From: Burkholderiales bacterium
GTDB taxonomy: Bacteria; Pseudomonadota; Gammaproteobacteria; Burkholderiales; SG8-39
Direction: 5' to 3'
NCBI GenBank assembly: GCA_017880745.1
Contig: JADGRR010000177.1
Coordinates: 1 to 6,390, forward strand
DNA: 6,390 nt
Below, in pieces: positions 1 to 4,815 of the stretch (the first letter of the stretch is position 1; the number at the start of each line of letters is the position of its first letter). Under the pieces are notes generated by a model, which saw nothing but the letters and a program-made list of their open reading frames with translations, had not been told where the DNA came from and searched no databases. Made by a program: the position numbers and the translations under genes.

Positions 1-957
1 GTCCTTGCCCGGGGCCAGGGCACCGGTCATCACATTGATACAGTGCATGCAGCGCACGCAGTCGCTGTTGTCGATCTCCAAGGCGTGCGTGTCGTTCAGC
101 GCGACCGCGGAGATGGACTTGTCCTTGCGCACGTCCTTGATTTCCTTCAGCTGGATCGCCTTGGTCGGGCAGCGCGCGACGACATCGTTCACCAGTTCGT
201 TCATGCCGTGCTTGGCGTACCACTTCTTCGCCAGGGGCTCGTCGGTGCGGATGTTGTCGCGCCAGGTGCCGATGACGGCCAGGTCCGAGCGCTGGATCGA
301 GTTCATGCAGTCGTTCGGGCAGCCTGAGAACTTGAACTTGAATTTGTACGGCAGCGCCGGACGGTGGATATCGTCGAGGAAGCTGTTGATCACCATCCGG
401 TGCGCCTTGCCCTCGTCGTAGCAGGACTGTTCGCAGCGCGCCGCGCCGACGCAGGACATGGAGGTGCGCAATGCGGGCCCTGCCCCGCCCAGGTCAAAAC
501 CAGCCTCGTTGATCTCGTCGAAGGCCTTCTGCACGTTCTCGCTGGTCGCGCCCTGAAACATGATGTCGCCCGACTGGCCGTGGAAGGCGATCAGGCCGGA
601 GCCGTGCTTTTCCCAAATGTCGGCAAGCTTGCGCAGGATCTCGGTGCTGTAATGCATGCCCGCCGCCGGCATGACGCGCAGCGTATGGAATTCGGCCGCT
701 TCCGGGTAGACCGGCTTCCCGTTCCCGTCCTTGAGCTCGGTGAAGCGCGGGATGACGCCGCCGCCGTAACCATAGACGCCGAGCGTGCCGCCTTTCCAGT
801 AGCCCTTCTTGGTTTCGTAGGAATGCTCCAGGTGGCCTAGGAGGTCGGCTACGGAGTCCTTGTCTTTGGCCAGACGCTTGAGCCCGGTGACGAAACTCGG
901 CCACGGACCGGTTTCGAGCGCGTCCAGCATCGGCGTGTCATGCGGTTTTTTCGCCAT
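1..957 (-). CDS. dsrA: Dissimilatory sulfite reductase alpha subunit DsrA (5' part; gene continues past left edge)
   Basis: This is the catalytic alpha subunit of siroheme-containing dissimilatory sulfite reductase, a cytoplasmic DsrAB enzyme. In sulfur oxidisers it runs in reverse, turning DsrC-bound or stored sulfane sulfur into sulfite. The reading frame is open from the ATG at 957 to the window edge, giving 319 residues of a family usually a little over 400. Cysteines for the coupled siroheme/[4Fe-4S] site are present: C169-x5-C175 and C213-x3-C217 (SGCPNDC). A ferredoxin-type insert follows with C263 (ARCPTKA) and C300-x2-C303-x2-C306 (CVRCMHC). The start is set by a good GGAGG (965-969) seven bases upstream and by the N-terminus MAKKPHDTPMLDALETGPWP, typical of the family. 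There is no frameshift in the visible part. The oxidative type is inferred from the neighbouring TusA and DsrC-like genes. Transcription runs leftward, so dsrB and later dsr genes are expected outside the window. Confidence 0.96.
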   Translation of the reverse strand, partial: MAKKPHDTPMLDALETGPWPSFVTGLKRLAKDKDSVADLLGHLEHSYETKKGYWKGGTLGVYGYGGGVIPRFTELKDGNGKPVYPEAAEFHTLRVMPAAGMHYSTEILRKLADIWEKHGSGLIAFHGQSGDIMFQGATSENVQKAFDEINEAGFDLGGAGPALRTSMSCVGAARCEQSCYDEGKAHRMVINSFLDDIHRPALPYKFKFKFSGCPNDCMNSIQRSDLAVIGTWRDNIRTDEPLAKKWYAKHGMNELVNDVVARCPTKAIQLKEIKDVRKDKSISAVALNDTHALEIDNSDCVRCMHCINVMTGALAPGKD

Positions 958-978
958 CTGTTTTCCTCCGTTCAGGGT

Positions 979-995
979 GAGAACATCTTGTTCTC
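979..995. promoter_or_regulatory. Perfect palindrome upstream of dsrA (candidate operator or leader hairpin)
   Basis: GAGAACA-TCT-TGTTCTC is a perfect 7-bp inverted repeat with a 3-bp spacer. It ends nine bases before the dsrA Shine-Dalgarno sequence. As DNA it could be a dimer-type operator. In the dsrA transcript it would be a hairpin beside the ribosome-binding site. A competing pairing exists between AACATC (982-987) and GATGTT (1001-1006), so the two structures would be mutually exclusive in RNA. The regulator is unknown. Confidence 0.45.
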
Positions 996-1076
996 GTTAG
1001 GATGTTAAGGTGCGCCGCCAGCGTCGGCCATTACTCGGGCAGGGGGGCTGGCTCGCCCAGAAGGGTGATGCCGCAC

Positions 1077-1093
1077 CTACCCGAAGGGAGTAG
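1077..1093. repeat. Small inverted repeat in the dsrA leader region
   Basis: CTACCC-GAA-GGGAGTAG is an imperfect inverted repeat with one bulged base. On the dsrA strand it reads CTACTCCCTTCGGGTAG and could form a short stem with a CTTC or TTCG-type loop. It lies 120 bases upstream of dsrA. No function can be read from it. Confidence 0.3.
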
Positions 1094-1117
1094 TCAGCAC
1101 TCCTCCAAGGCGGTGAT

Positions 1118-1145
1118 TTGCGGGTCCCGCGCCAAGTGCCATAGT
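1118..1145 (+). promoter_or_regulatory. Weak candidate sigma-70 promoter for the 72-residue ORF
   Basis: TTGCGG (1118-1123) and CATAGT (1140-1145) are spaced by 16 bases and lie about 30 bases upstream of the ATG at 1175. Each box matches the consensus only partly. I list it because it is the best match in the divergent region. No convincing promoter was found for dsrA on the other strand. Confidence 0.25.
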
Positions 1146-1174
1146 AGCTGCCGGTAGCGAGCGGAGCGCGCAGC

Positions 1175-1393
1175 ATGGACACGACCCGGAGTTTGGACAA
1201 GTTCACCTGCCCGTTCGGGGGCCAGGAGGTCGAACTGGTCCAGGTGGACTACGAGTCCGGCGGGATGCCGCTGCTGCGGCTGCGTATCCGCGAACGCGGC
1301 GCCCGCTTCACTATTTTCGAGATCGATCCGGGCACGGCCGAACGCTGGGGCCGGACGCTGCTCGCCTGGTCGCAGACGCAGGAAAAGACCTAA
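1175..1393 (+). CDS. Small conserved-looking hypothetical protein, 72 residues
   Basis: I do not recognise the family with confidence. The protein is short and soluble, with no signal peptide or membrane segment. The N-terminal half looks like beta strands (FTCPFGGQEVELVQVDY, then LLRLRIRE and RFTIFEID). A short amphipathic helix follows (TAERWGRTLLAWSQ). Its single cysteine is C12 in TCPFGGQE. The ATG at 1175 has GGAG at 1163-1166, eight bases upstream. It is divergent from dsrA across 217 bases and precedes the Cas6-like gene, from which it is separated by a hairpin-rich 158-base spacer. Its TAA stop (1391-1393) coincides with the left end of the MITE-like element, so the original C-terminus may have been altered by that insertion. 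Its codon use and GC content look like its neighbours, which argues for a real gene. Confidence 0.7.
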   Translation: MDTTRSLDKFTCPFGGQEVELVQVDYESGGMPLLRLRIRERGARFTIFEIDPGTAERWGRTLLAWSQTQEKT

Positions 1394-1479
1394 GAACCCG
1401 TTGCAAAATGAATTTTGCAGCGGGCCAATCCAGGGGAGTATTGGGGGGACTATCCCCTAATGTTGAAATGGGTTCTAGG
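1391..1479. mobile_element. MITE-like element with imperfect terminal inverted repeats
   Basis: The left end reads CCTAAGAACCCGTTGCAAAAT (from 1389). The reverse complement of the right end reads CCTAGAACCCATTTCAACAT (back from 1479). The stretch GAACCC-TT-CAA-A matches with about three differences in sixteen. Inside are a near-perfect 13-bp stem at 1397-1424 and an AGGGGA/TCCCCT pair at 1432-1458. The element has no coding capacity and is about 90 bp long, the size of a miniature inverted-repeat element or a structured repeat family. No clear target-site duplication is visible. An RNA leader structure is the alternative reading. Confidence 0.4.
1397..1424 (+). terminator. Strong stem-loop after the 72-residue ORF (terminator-like, no T tract)
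   Basis: CCCGTTGCAAAAT (1397-1409) pairs with ATTTTGCAGCGGG (1412-1424) along 13 positions with a single T-G wobble. The central pairs must open to form a loop. It begins three bases after the stop codon of the small ORF. No run of T follows, so intrinsic termination is uncertain. The stem could equally be part of the MITE-like element or an RNA target. Confidence 0.45.
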
Positions 1480-1509
1480 AGGCTATTTGGGAATTCCCGA
1501 AATGGCCTC
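1479..1509 (+). repeat. Long inverted repeat in the leader of the Cas6-like gene
   Basis: GAGGCTATTT (1479-1488) and AAATGGCCTC (1500-1509) flank the self-complementary core GGGAATTCCC (1489-1498). This gives arms of about 15 bp with one T-G wobble and one unpaired base (g1499). It lies about 40 bases upstream of the proposed Cas6-like start. As RNA it would be a substantial hairpin, the kind of structure Cas6 enzymes bind in CRISPR repeats, though similarity to a known repeat cannot be claimed. Confidence 0.55.
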
Positions 1510-1551
1510 TGATTTAGGGGAGCATGAGGGGATATCTTCCTTCGTACTGAG

Positions 1552-2160
1552 ATGAACTCTAACGCGATGGACATGGTCGACGTGGCATTTTCGCTGCGTG
1601 GTGGCACCGTTCCCGCGGATCACGGCTGGCATCTATTCCGGCTGCTCGCCGAACGGCTCGACTGGCTCGCGGCCGAGGCCAATGCCGGGGTGCATCCGAT
1701 CCGCGGCTCGCGCGCGGTCGCAGGCGAGATCTACCTCGGCGCCCGCGCCCGGCTCATGCTGCGGCTGCCGCAGGAGCGTGTGGAGCAGTCGTTTGCACTG
1801 TCGGGCGCACGCCTCGATCTCGGCAACAGCGTCGAGGTCGGCAGCGCGCGCTTGCGGCCGCTGTTCGCGCACGGTACCTTGTATTCTCAGTTCGTCGCTG
1901 CGGGAACGTCGGATGAGGCCGGGTTCCAGCGCGACGTCAGCGCAGAGCTGCAGCGGGCCGGGATCGGGTGCAAAATTATTTGCGGCAGGATGCGCCGTGC
2001 GCAAACGCAGGGCGCGGAGATCGTCGGCTTCAGCCTGATGCTGCACGATCTCTCGCCCGAGCATTCGCTCCGGATGCAGGCAGCAGGCCTGGGTGCGGGG
2101 CGCAAGCTCGGCTGCGGAATTTTCGTCCCGCACAAATCGGCTGGCGCCGTGGGTTCGTGA
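1552..2160 (+). CDS. Solo Cas6/Cmx6-like CRISPR RNA endoribonuclease family protein
   Basis: This 202-residue protein resembles the Cas6/Cmx6 family (type I, Myxan variety), whose members bind and cut CRISPR repeat RNA. Family-like features in order are: a first strand and loop VDVAFSLRGGTVPADHG (residues 9-25); GVHPIRG (46-52); LMLRLPQERVEQ (68-79); a second ferredoxin-like half; and the C-terminal glycine-rich loop GLGAGRKLGCGIFVPHK (179-195), the hallmark of Cas6 RNA-binding proteins. H24, H27 and H48 are candidate catalytic or RNA-contact residues; I cannot tell which. No repeat array or other cas gene is visible, so a CRISPR role is doubtful here. The gene is followed after 50 bases by a double TusA. 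The start is uncertain: ATG 1552 and ATG 1567 both lack a good Shine-Dalgarno, and I keep the longer form. The upstream leader is packed with inverted repeats, which suggests autoregulation. Confidence 0.82.
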   Translation: MNSNAMDMVDVAFSLRGGTVPADHGWHLFRLLAERLDWLAAEANAGVHPIRGSRAVAGEIYLGARARLMLRLPQERVEQSFALSGARLDLGNSVEVGSARLRPLFAHGTLYSQFVAAGTSDEAGFQRDVSAELQRAGIGCKIICGRMRRAQTQGAEIVGFSLMLHDLSPEHSLRMQAAGLGAGRKLGCGIFVPHKSAGAVGS

Positions 2161-2210
2161 TGGGCGCGCGGTTTAACGCTGGAATGTTCGCACAAGCGAG
2201 AGGAATTGCC

Positions 2211-2708
2211 ATGAGCACGGAAAGGAATTCTGACAAGCCCCTGGTCACGCTGGACCTGTGTGGGCTGAATTGCCCGGCGCCGCTGCTTGGCGCCAAGCAC
2301 GTGATCGACGACCTGCGCCCCGGGCAGGTGATGCAGCTGATTTCGGACTGTCCGGGCACGCCGGACGACCTGTTCGCCTGGAGCCGCCATACCGGCAACG
2401 AGGTGATCGCCACCGACAAGCTCGGCGGCCTCAGGGTGGCATACACCATCCGGCGCGGCGCGAGCGGCGCAGTACGGCCGACGGCGAATGCGACGCTGGA
2501 TATCCGCGGCGTCAGCTGCCCCGGTCCGATCATCGAAGCGAAGAGGCTGCTCGACGGCATGAAGGCGGGCGAAGTCCTGCTTCTGGTGAGCAACTGCCCG
2601 GGCTCGCCCGACGACGTGAATTCGTGGGTAAGAGCGACCGGGCTCGAACTCCTCGCCAAGCTGGAAGTGGCACCGGGGAATTACGAGTTTTTCATCCGCA
2701 AGACATAG
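2211..2708 (+). CDS. Tandem TusA-TusA fusion, sulfur-carrier protein
   Basis: The protein is 165 residues long and made of two TusA/SirA-type domains. TusA proteins carry persulfide sulfur on the cysteine of a CPxP motif and pass it on in sulfur oxidation, tRNA thiolation or cofactor synthesis in the cytoplasm. Domain 1 spans about residues 12-80 with C21-P-A-P; domain 2 spans 94-163 with C103-P-G-P. The halves are about 40 % identical by eye. Each also has a second cysteine 26 residues after the first (C47 in SDCPGTPDD, C129 in SNCPGSPDD), where single TusA proteins often have an aspartate. C17 is extra in domain 1. The ATG at 2211 is preceded by AGAGGAA about six bases upstream; a longer frame upstream only overlaps the Cas6-like gene. 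The DsrC-like gene downstream fits a sulfur relay, but the actual donor and acceptor are unknown. Confidence 0.92.
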   Translation: MSTERNSDKPLVTLDLCGLNCPAPLLGAKHVIDDLRPGQVMQLISDCPGTPDDLFAWSRHTGNEVIATDKLGGLRVAYTIRRGASGAVRPTANATLDIRGVSCPGPIIEAKRLLDGMKAGEVLLLVSNCPGSPDDVNSWVRATGLELLAKLEVAPGNYEFFIRKT

Positions 2709-2711
2709 AGT

Positions 2712-2815
2712 GCCTAACAAGACGAGGGGACCAAGGCGGGAAAGGAAGGGTTGCGCCCCTTCCTTGGCCCCTCGTGCTCCCCTAATTCAGCCGCCTGACG
2801 ATAATTCCGTTAGGC
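2712..2815 (+). other. attC-like pair of end boxes around the spacer
   Basis: GCCTAAC (2712-2718) and GTTAGGC (2809-2815) are perfectly complementary. They fit the integron attC end-box consensus (RYYYAAC and GTTRRRY) at a spacing of 104 bp, within the attC size range. The inner stem is not placed symmetrically, as true attC inner boxes would be, and no integrase or cassette is visible. It may be chance or a regulatory repeat. Confidence 0.2.
2722..2775 (+). terminator. Long intergenic stem-loop after the TusA-TusA gene
   Basis: ACGAGGGG (2722-2729) pairs with CCCCTCGT (2768-2775). CCAAGG (2731-2736) pairs with CCTTGG (2762-2767). The top can close with AAGGG (2746-2750) and CCCTT (2757-2761), or with the alternative AAGGAAGGG/CCCTTCCTT (2742-2750 with 2757-2765). 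The outer stem has 14 pairs with one bulged A. It starts 13 bases after the stop codon. Without a T run it may be a partial terminator, an mRNA stabiliser or a processing site between two differently expressed genes. Confidence 0.55.
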
Positions 2816-2877
2816 GTTATTGGAGGTCTCAACCGCCGGGATGACCGGCCGATGGACAAGGAATGGAGGATCGCAAC

Positions 2878-3207
2878 ATGGCTTATGTGGTGAACGGCAC
2901 CGAACTGGAAACCGATGTGGAAGGCTATCTGCTCGCGCCCGATTACAGCGAGGAAACCGTGCGCGCGATCGCGCAAGCCGAGGGTATCGAACTGAACGAC
3001 GATCACTGGAAAGTCGTGCAATACCTGCGCGACCAGTACAAGGAGCACGGCCAGACGCCAAACTTCCGCACCATGCTGAAAGACATCGCCGATCTCATGC
3101 CAGGGTGCGACAGCAAGGCCCTCTACGACCTGTTTCCGCTCGGACCGGCCAAGCAGGGCGCGCGCGTCGCCGGCTTGCCCAAGCCGTTTGGAAAAGGCGG
3201 GTACTAG
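2878..3207 (+). CDS. DsrC/TusE family protein lacking both redox cysteines (RspA-like)
   Basis: The protein has 109 residues, close to the usual 105-115 for DsrC. DsrC carries sulfur between DsrAB and the membrane DsrMKJOP complex using two C-terminal cysteines. Family features are the start NGTELETDVEGYL (6-18), the helical segment DDHWKVVQYLRDQYKEHG (41-58) with the following helix-turn-helix-like part, LYDLFPLGPAKQ (82-93) and AGLPKPFG (98-105). The cysteine that should follow the KQ-x motif is A95, and the penultimate cysteine is replaced by K106, with the tail ending KGGY. The only cysteine is C77. Such Cys-less paralogues have been called RspA and proposed to be regulatory, so it cannot do normal DsrC trisulfide chemistry. 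Start ATG 2878 is fixed by GGAGGA (2865-2870) seven bases upstream. The upstream ATG at 2863 overlaps that site and is unlikely. Confidence 0.92.
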   Translation: MAYVVNGTELETDVEGYLLAPDYSEETVRAIAQAEGIELNDDHWKVVQYLRDQYKEHGQTPNFRTMLKDIADLMPGCDSKALYDLFPLGPAKQGARVAGLPKPFGKGGY

Positions 3208-3228
3208 CCCGACACAACGGCACTCCTC

Positions 3229-3840
3229 TTGGCCATCCGCATCCGCAGCCACTTCCATCGAGGAGGGCGTGAACGCACCGCACCCGAGCTCGCGAGCGTC
3301 ATCGCGATGCTCGGCTGGAAGCTGTCGCAGGACGCGATCCGGCGCATGCGCGTGGCGCAGTTCGACATCGACATCGGCCGGCAGTACTTCGATTTCGTGT
3401 GCGAGTATCTCGCGTTCATGCTGCACGCGGCTGACCGCATCGCCTATCGGGCGCTCGATGCCGGCAAGCGCACCGCGTTTACGACCGCGCTTGCGCTGAA
3501 GCTGGCCGAGGTGGTCGAGGACAACCGCGACATGCTGATCGCCGAGCCCGAGCCCGGACGCTGCCGCCGCCATTTCATCGACCTCGCCAACCAGCGCGGC
3601 GCCGACTACGCCGACTTCGCCTATGATGAAAAAGAAGGGCCCGACTTCGGCTTCCGCCGCTTTTTCGGCAGCCGCTTGCTCGATATCGTGCCGGAGAAGG
3701 ACCATGCCTGGGTGATCGATCAGATCATGGAGATCGAAGCACCCGAGGCGGTGAAGGCACTGGAGAGCACACTTGCAGGCCTGTTCGCGCCTCCAGGCGA
3801 GGAGCGCAGCCCCCGTCGTGAACGCAACATCGGCGAATGA
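3229..3840 (+). CDS. Unrecognised mainly helical protein, 203 residues
   Basis: I do not recognise this protein. It has no signal peptide or membrane segment and looks mostly alpha-helical and acidic, with a basic N-terminus (AIRIRSHFHRGGRER). Distinct stretches are FDIDIGRQYFDFVCEYL (45-61), HAADRIAYRAL (66-76), KLAEVVEDN (91-99), ADYADFAYDEKEGPDFGFRRFF (125-146) and WVIDQIMEIE (161-170). The tail is charged and probably disordered. The start is uncertain. TTG at 3229 is 22 bases after the DsrC-like stop, in the same frame, and lacks a Shine-Dalgarno, so it may rely on reinitiation. The next in-frame ATG is 3307 and would remove the basic N-terminus. Its end overlaps the dioxygenase start by ATGA, indicating translational coupling. 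Conservation in other sulfur oxidisers would show whether it is a partner of the DsrC-like protein. Confidence 0.8.
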   Translation: MAIRIRSHFHRGGRERTAPELASVIAMLGWKLSQDAIRRMRVAQFDIDIGRQYFDFVCEYLAFMLHAADRIAYRALDAGKRTAFTTALALKLAEVVEDNRDMLIAEPEPGRCRRHFIDLANQRGADYADFAYDEKEGPDFGFRRFFGSRLLDIVPEKDHAWVIDQIMEIEAPEAVKALESTLAGLFAPPGEERSPRRERNIGE

Positions 3841-4736
3841 GCCGGCGCATGGATGCGCAAGCCGGCGCCGCTTTCGATCTTGCCGACGAAACCGCGTATC
3901 TGGCGTGGCGCGCGGCGAAGCTCGCGCGCTTTCCAAAAACACTGGCTGAACTCGTGGTCGAAGTGCGCGATCCGCGCGCGCTCAGCTCAGGCGAGATGCA
4001 GGCGCTGCTCGAATGCTGCAAGCGCGCCAACATGGCGATCTACGCCAGTCCTGCGGGGAGCGACCCGAACAAGGAGATCCCGCGCCGGCTGGGTTTGCAA
4101 CTCGGCCTGCGCGATCTCGATCCCAACTATCTCGCCGACGACGACGGCATTTCGCCGCTCACGGTCGCCGAGCGCGGCACGCGCGGCGAATTCATCCCCT
4201 ATACCAATCGCGGCATCAAGTGGCACACCGACGGTTACTACAACCCGGGCGAGCGCACGGTGCGCGCCGTGCTGCTGCACTGCGTCGAACGCGCCGAGAC
4301 CGGCGGTGAGAACGAGTTGTTCGACCACGAGATCGCCTACATCCAGCTGCGCGACCGCAATCCGCAACACGTACGCGCGCTGATGGCCGGCGATGCCATG
4401 ACCATCCCGGCGCGCATCGAGGGCGGCCGCATCGAGCGCCCGGCGCAGGCAGGTCCGGTCTTTTCCGTCGATGCCGGCGGCTTCCTCCACATGCGCTACA
4501 CGGCGCGCGCGCTGAGCATAGAATGGAAGAAGGATACGGCCACCGACGCCGCACTCGCGGCGCTGGAGGATATCCTTGGCGCGGCTTCGCCCTGGGTGTT
4601 CCGCGGCCGGCTCGAGCCGGGCATGGGGCTCGTCAGCAACAACGTCCTGCACACGCGCACGCCGTTCACCGATTCGCCCCGGCACCAGCGTCTGATCTAC
4701 CGCGCGCGCTATTACCAGCGCGTCGGCGCCCGGTGA
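3837..4736 (+). CDS. TauD/TfdA family Fe(II)/2-oxoglutarate-dependent dioxygenase
   Basis: This 299-residue cytoplasmic oxygenase couples decarboxylation of 2-oxoglutarate to hydroxylation of a substrate. TauD and TfdA act on taurine and 2,4-D, but the substrate here cannot be read from the sequence. The metal triad is visible: H130-T-D132 in KWHTDGYYN and H272 in NNVLHTRTPF. R285 and R289 match the two arginines that bind 2-oxoglutarate in TauD, with a similar four-residue spacing. The double-stranded beta-helix core covers about residues 115-295; residues 1-110 form a helical N-terminal region. The start ATG at 3837 overlaps the previous stop (ATGA) and indicates coupling. No ABC transporter or sulfonate genes are nearby, so classical taurine use is not supported. 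It could oxidise an organosulfur compound or a macromolecule linked to the operon. Confidence 0.92.
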   Translation: MSRRMDAQAGAAFDLADETAYLAWRAAKLARFPKTLAELVVEVRDPRALSSGEMQALLECCKRANMAIYASPAGSDPNKEIPRRLGLQLGLRDLDPNYLADDDGISPLTVAERGTRGEFIPYTNRGIKWHTDGYYNPGERTVRAVLLHCVERAETGGENELFDHEIAYIQLRDRNPQHVRALMAGDAMTIPARIEGGRIERPAQAGPVFSVDAGGFLHMRYTARALSIEWKKDTATDAALAALEDILGAASPWVFRGRLEPGMGLVSNNVLHTRTPFTDSPRHQRLIYRARYYQRVGAR

Positions 4737-4776
4737 CATCGTACGGCGTGGGCGCCCCCGGCGGAGCGGCCGAAGG

Positions 4777-4782
4777 TAGAAT
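4777..4782 (+). promoter_or_regulatory. Candidate -10 box upstream of the Rieske fusion gene
   Basis: TAGAAT inside GGTAGAATGCG lies 34 bases upstream of the start at 4816, in the only spacer between the dioxygenase and the next gene. There is no recognisable -35 box in the GC-rich stretch before it, so this is a weak call for an internal promoter. Confidence 0.3.
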
Positions 4783-4815
4783 GCGAGTTCCTCAATCCCC
4801 GACAGGCGCAATGCA

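Noticed and set aside
5..840. Plus-strand open frames opposite dsrA
   Set aside because: The minus strand encodes an uninterrupted DsrA with all cofactor cysteines, so these are shadows.
1126..1146. Sigma-54 promoter upstream of dsrA (TGGCAC followed by TTGGC on the minus strand)
   Set aside because: The required GC at the -12 position is absent at the right spacing.
1394..1551. CRISPR array next to the Cas6-like gene
   Set aside because: The repeats are inverted and differ from each other. There are no regularly spaced identical direct repeats with spacers.
1887..2720. Minus-strand open frame of 277 codons opposite the Cas6-like and TusA-TusA genes
   Set aside because: Both sense proteins have clear family motifs. 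The antisense product is low-complexity and Arg/Ala-rich without domains.
2863..2877. Upstream ATG as start of the DsrC-like gene
   Set aside because: It overlaps the Shine-Dalgarno of the ATG at 2878 and adds residues not typical of the family.
3261..3271. AGGAGGG followed by GTG as a start for the unknown gene
   Set aside because: That GTG is in a different frame from the 203-residue protein, and the frame it opens is not the supported one.
2782..3942. Long minus-strand open frame of 386 codons opposite the DsrC-like and unknown genes
   Set aside because: It is antisense to two genes supported by family features, ribosome-binding site and coupling. It arises from the GC-rich codon pattern and shows no recognisable domain.
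3987..4811. Minus-strand open frame of 274 codons opposite the dioxygenase
   Set aside because: The sense strand carries the complete metal triad; the antisense frame is a composition shadow.
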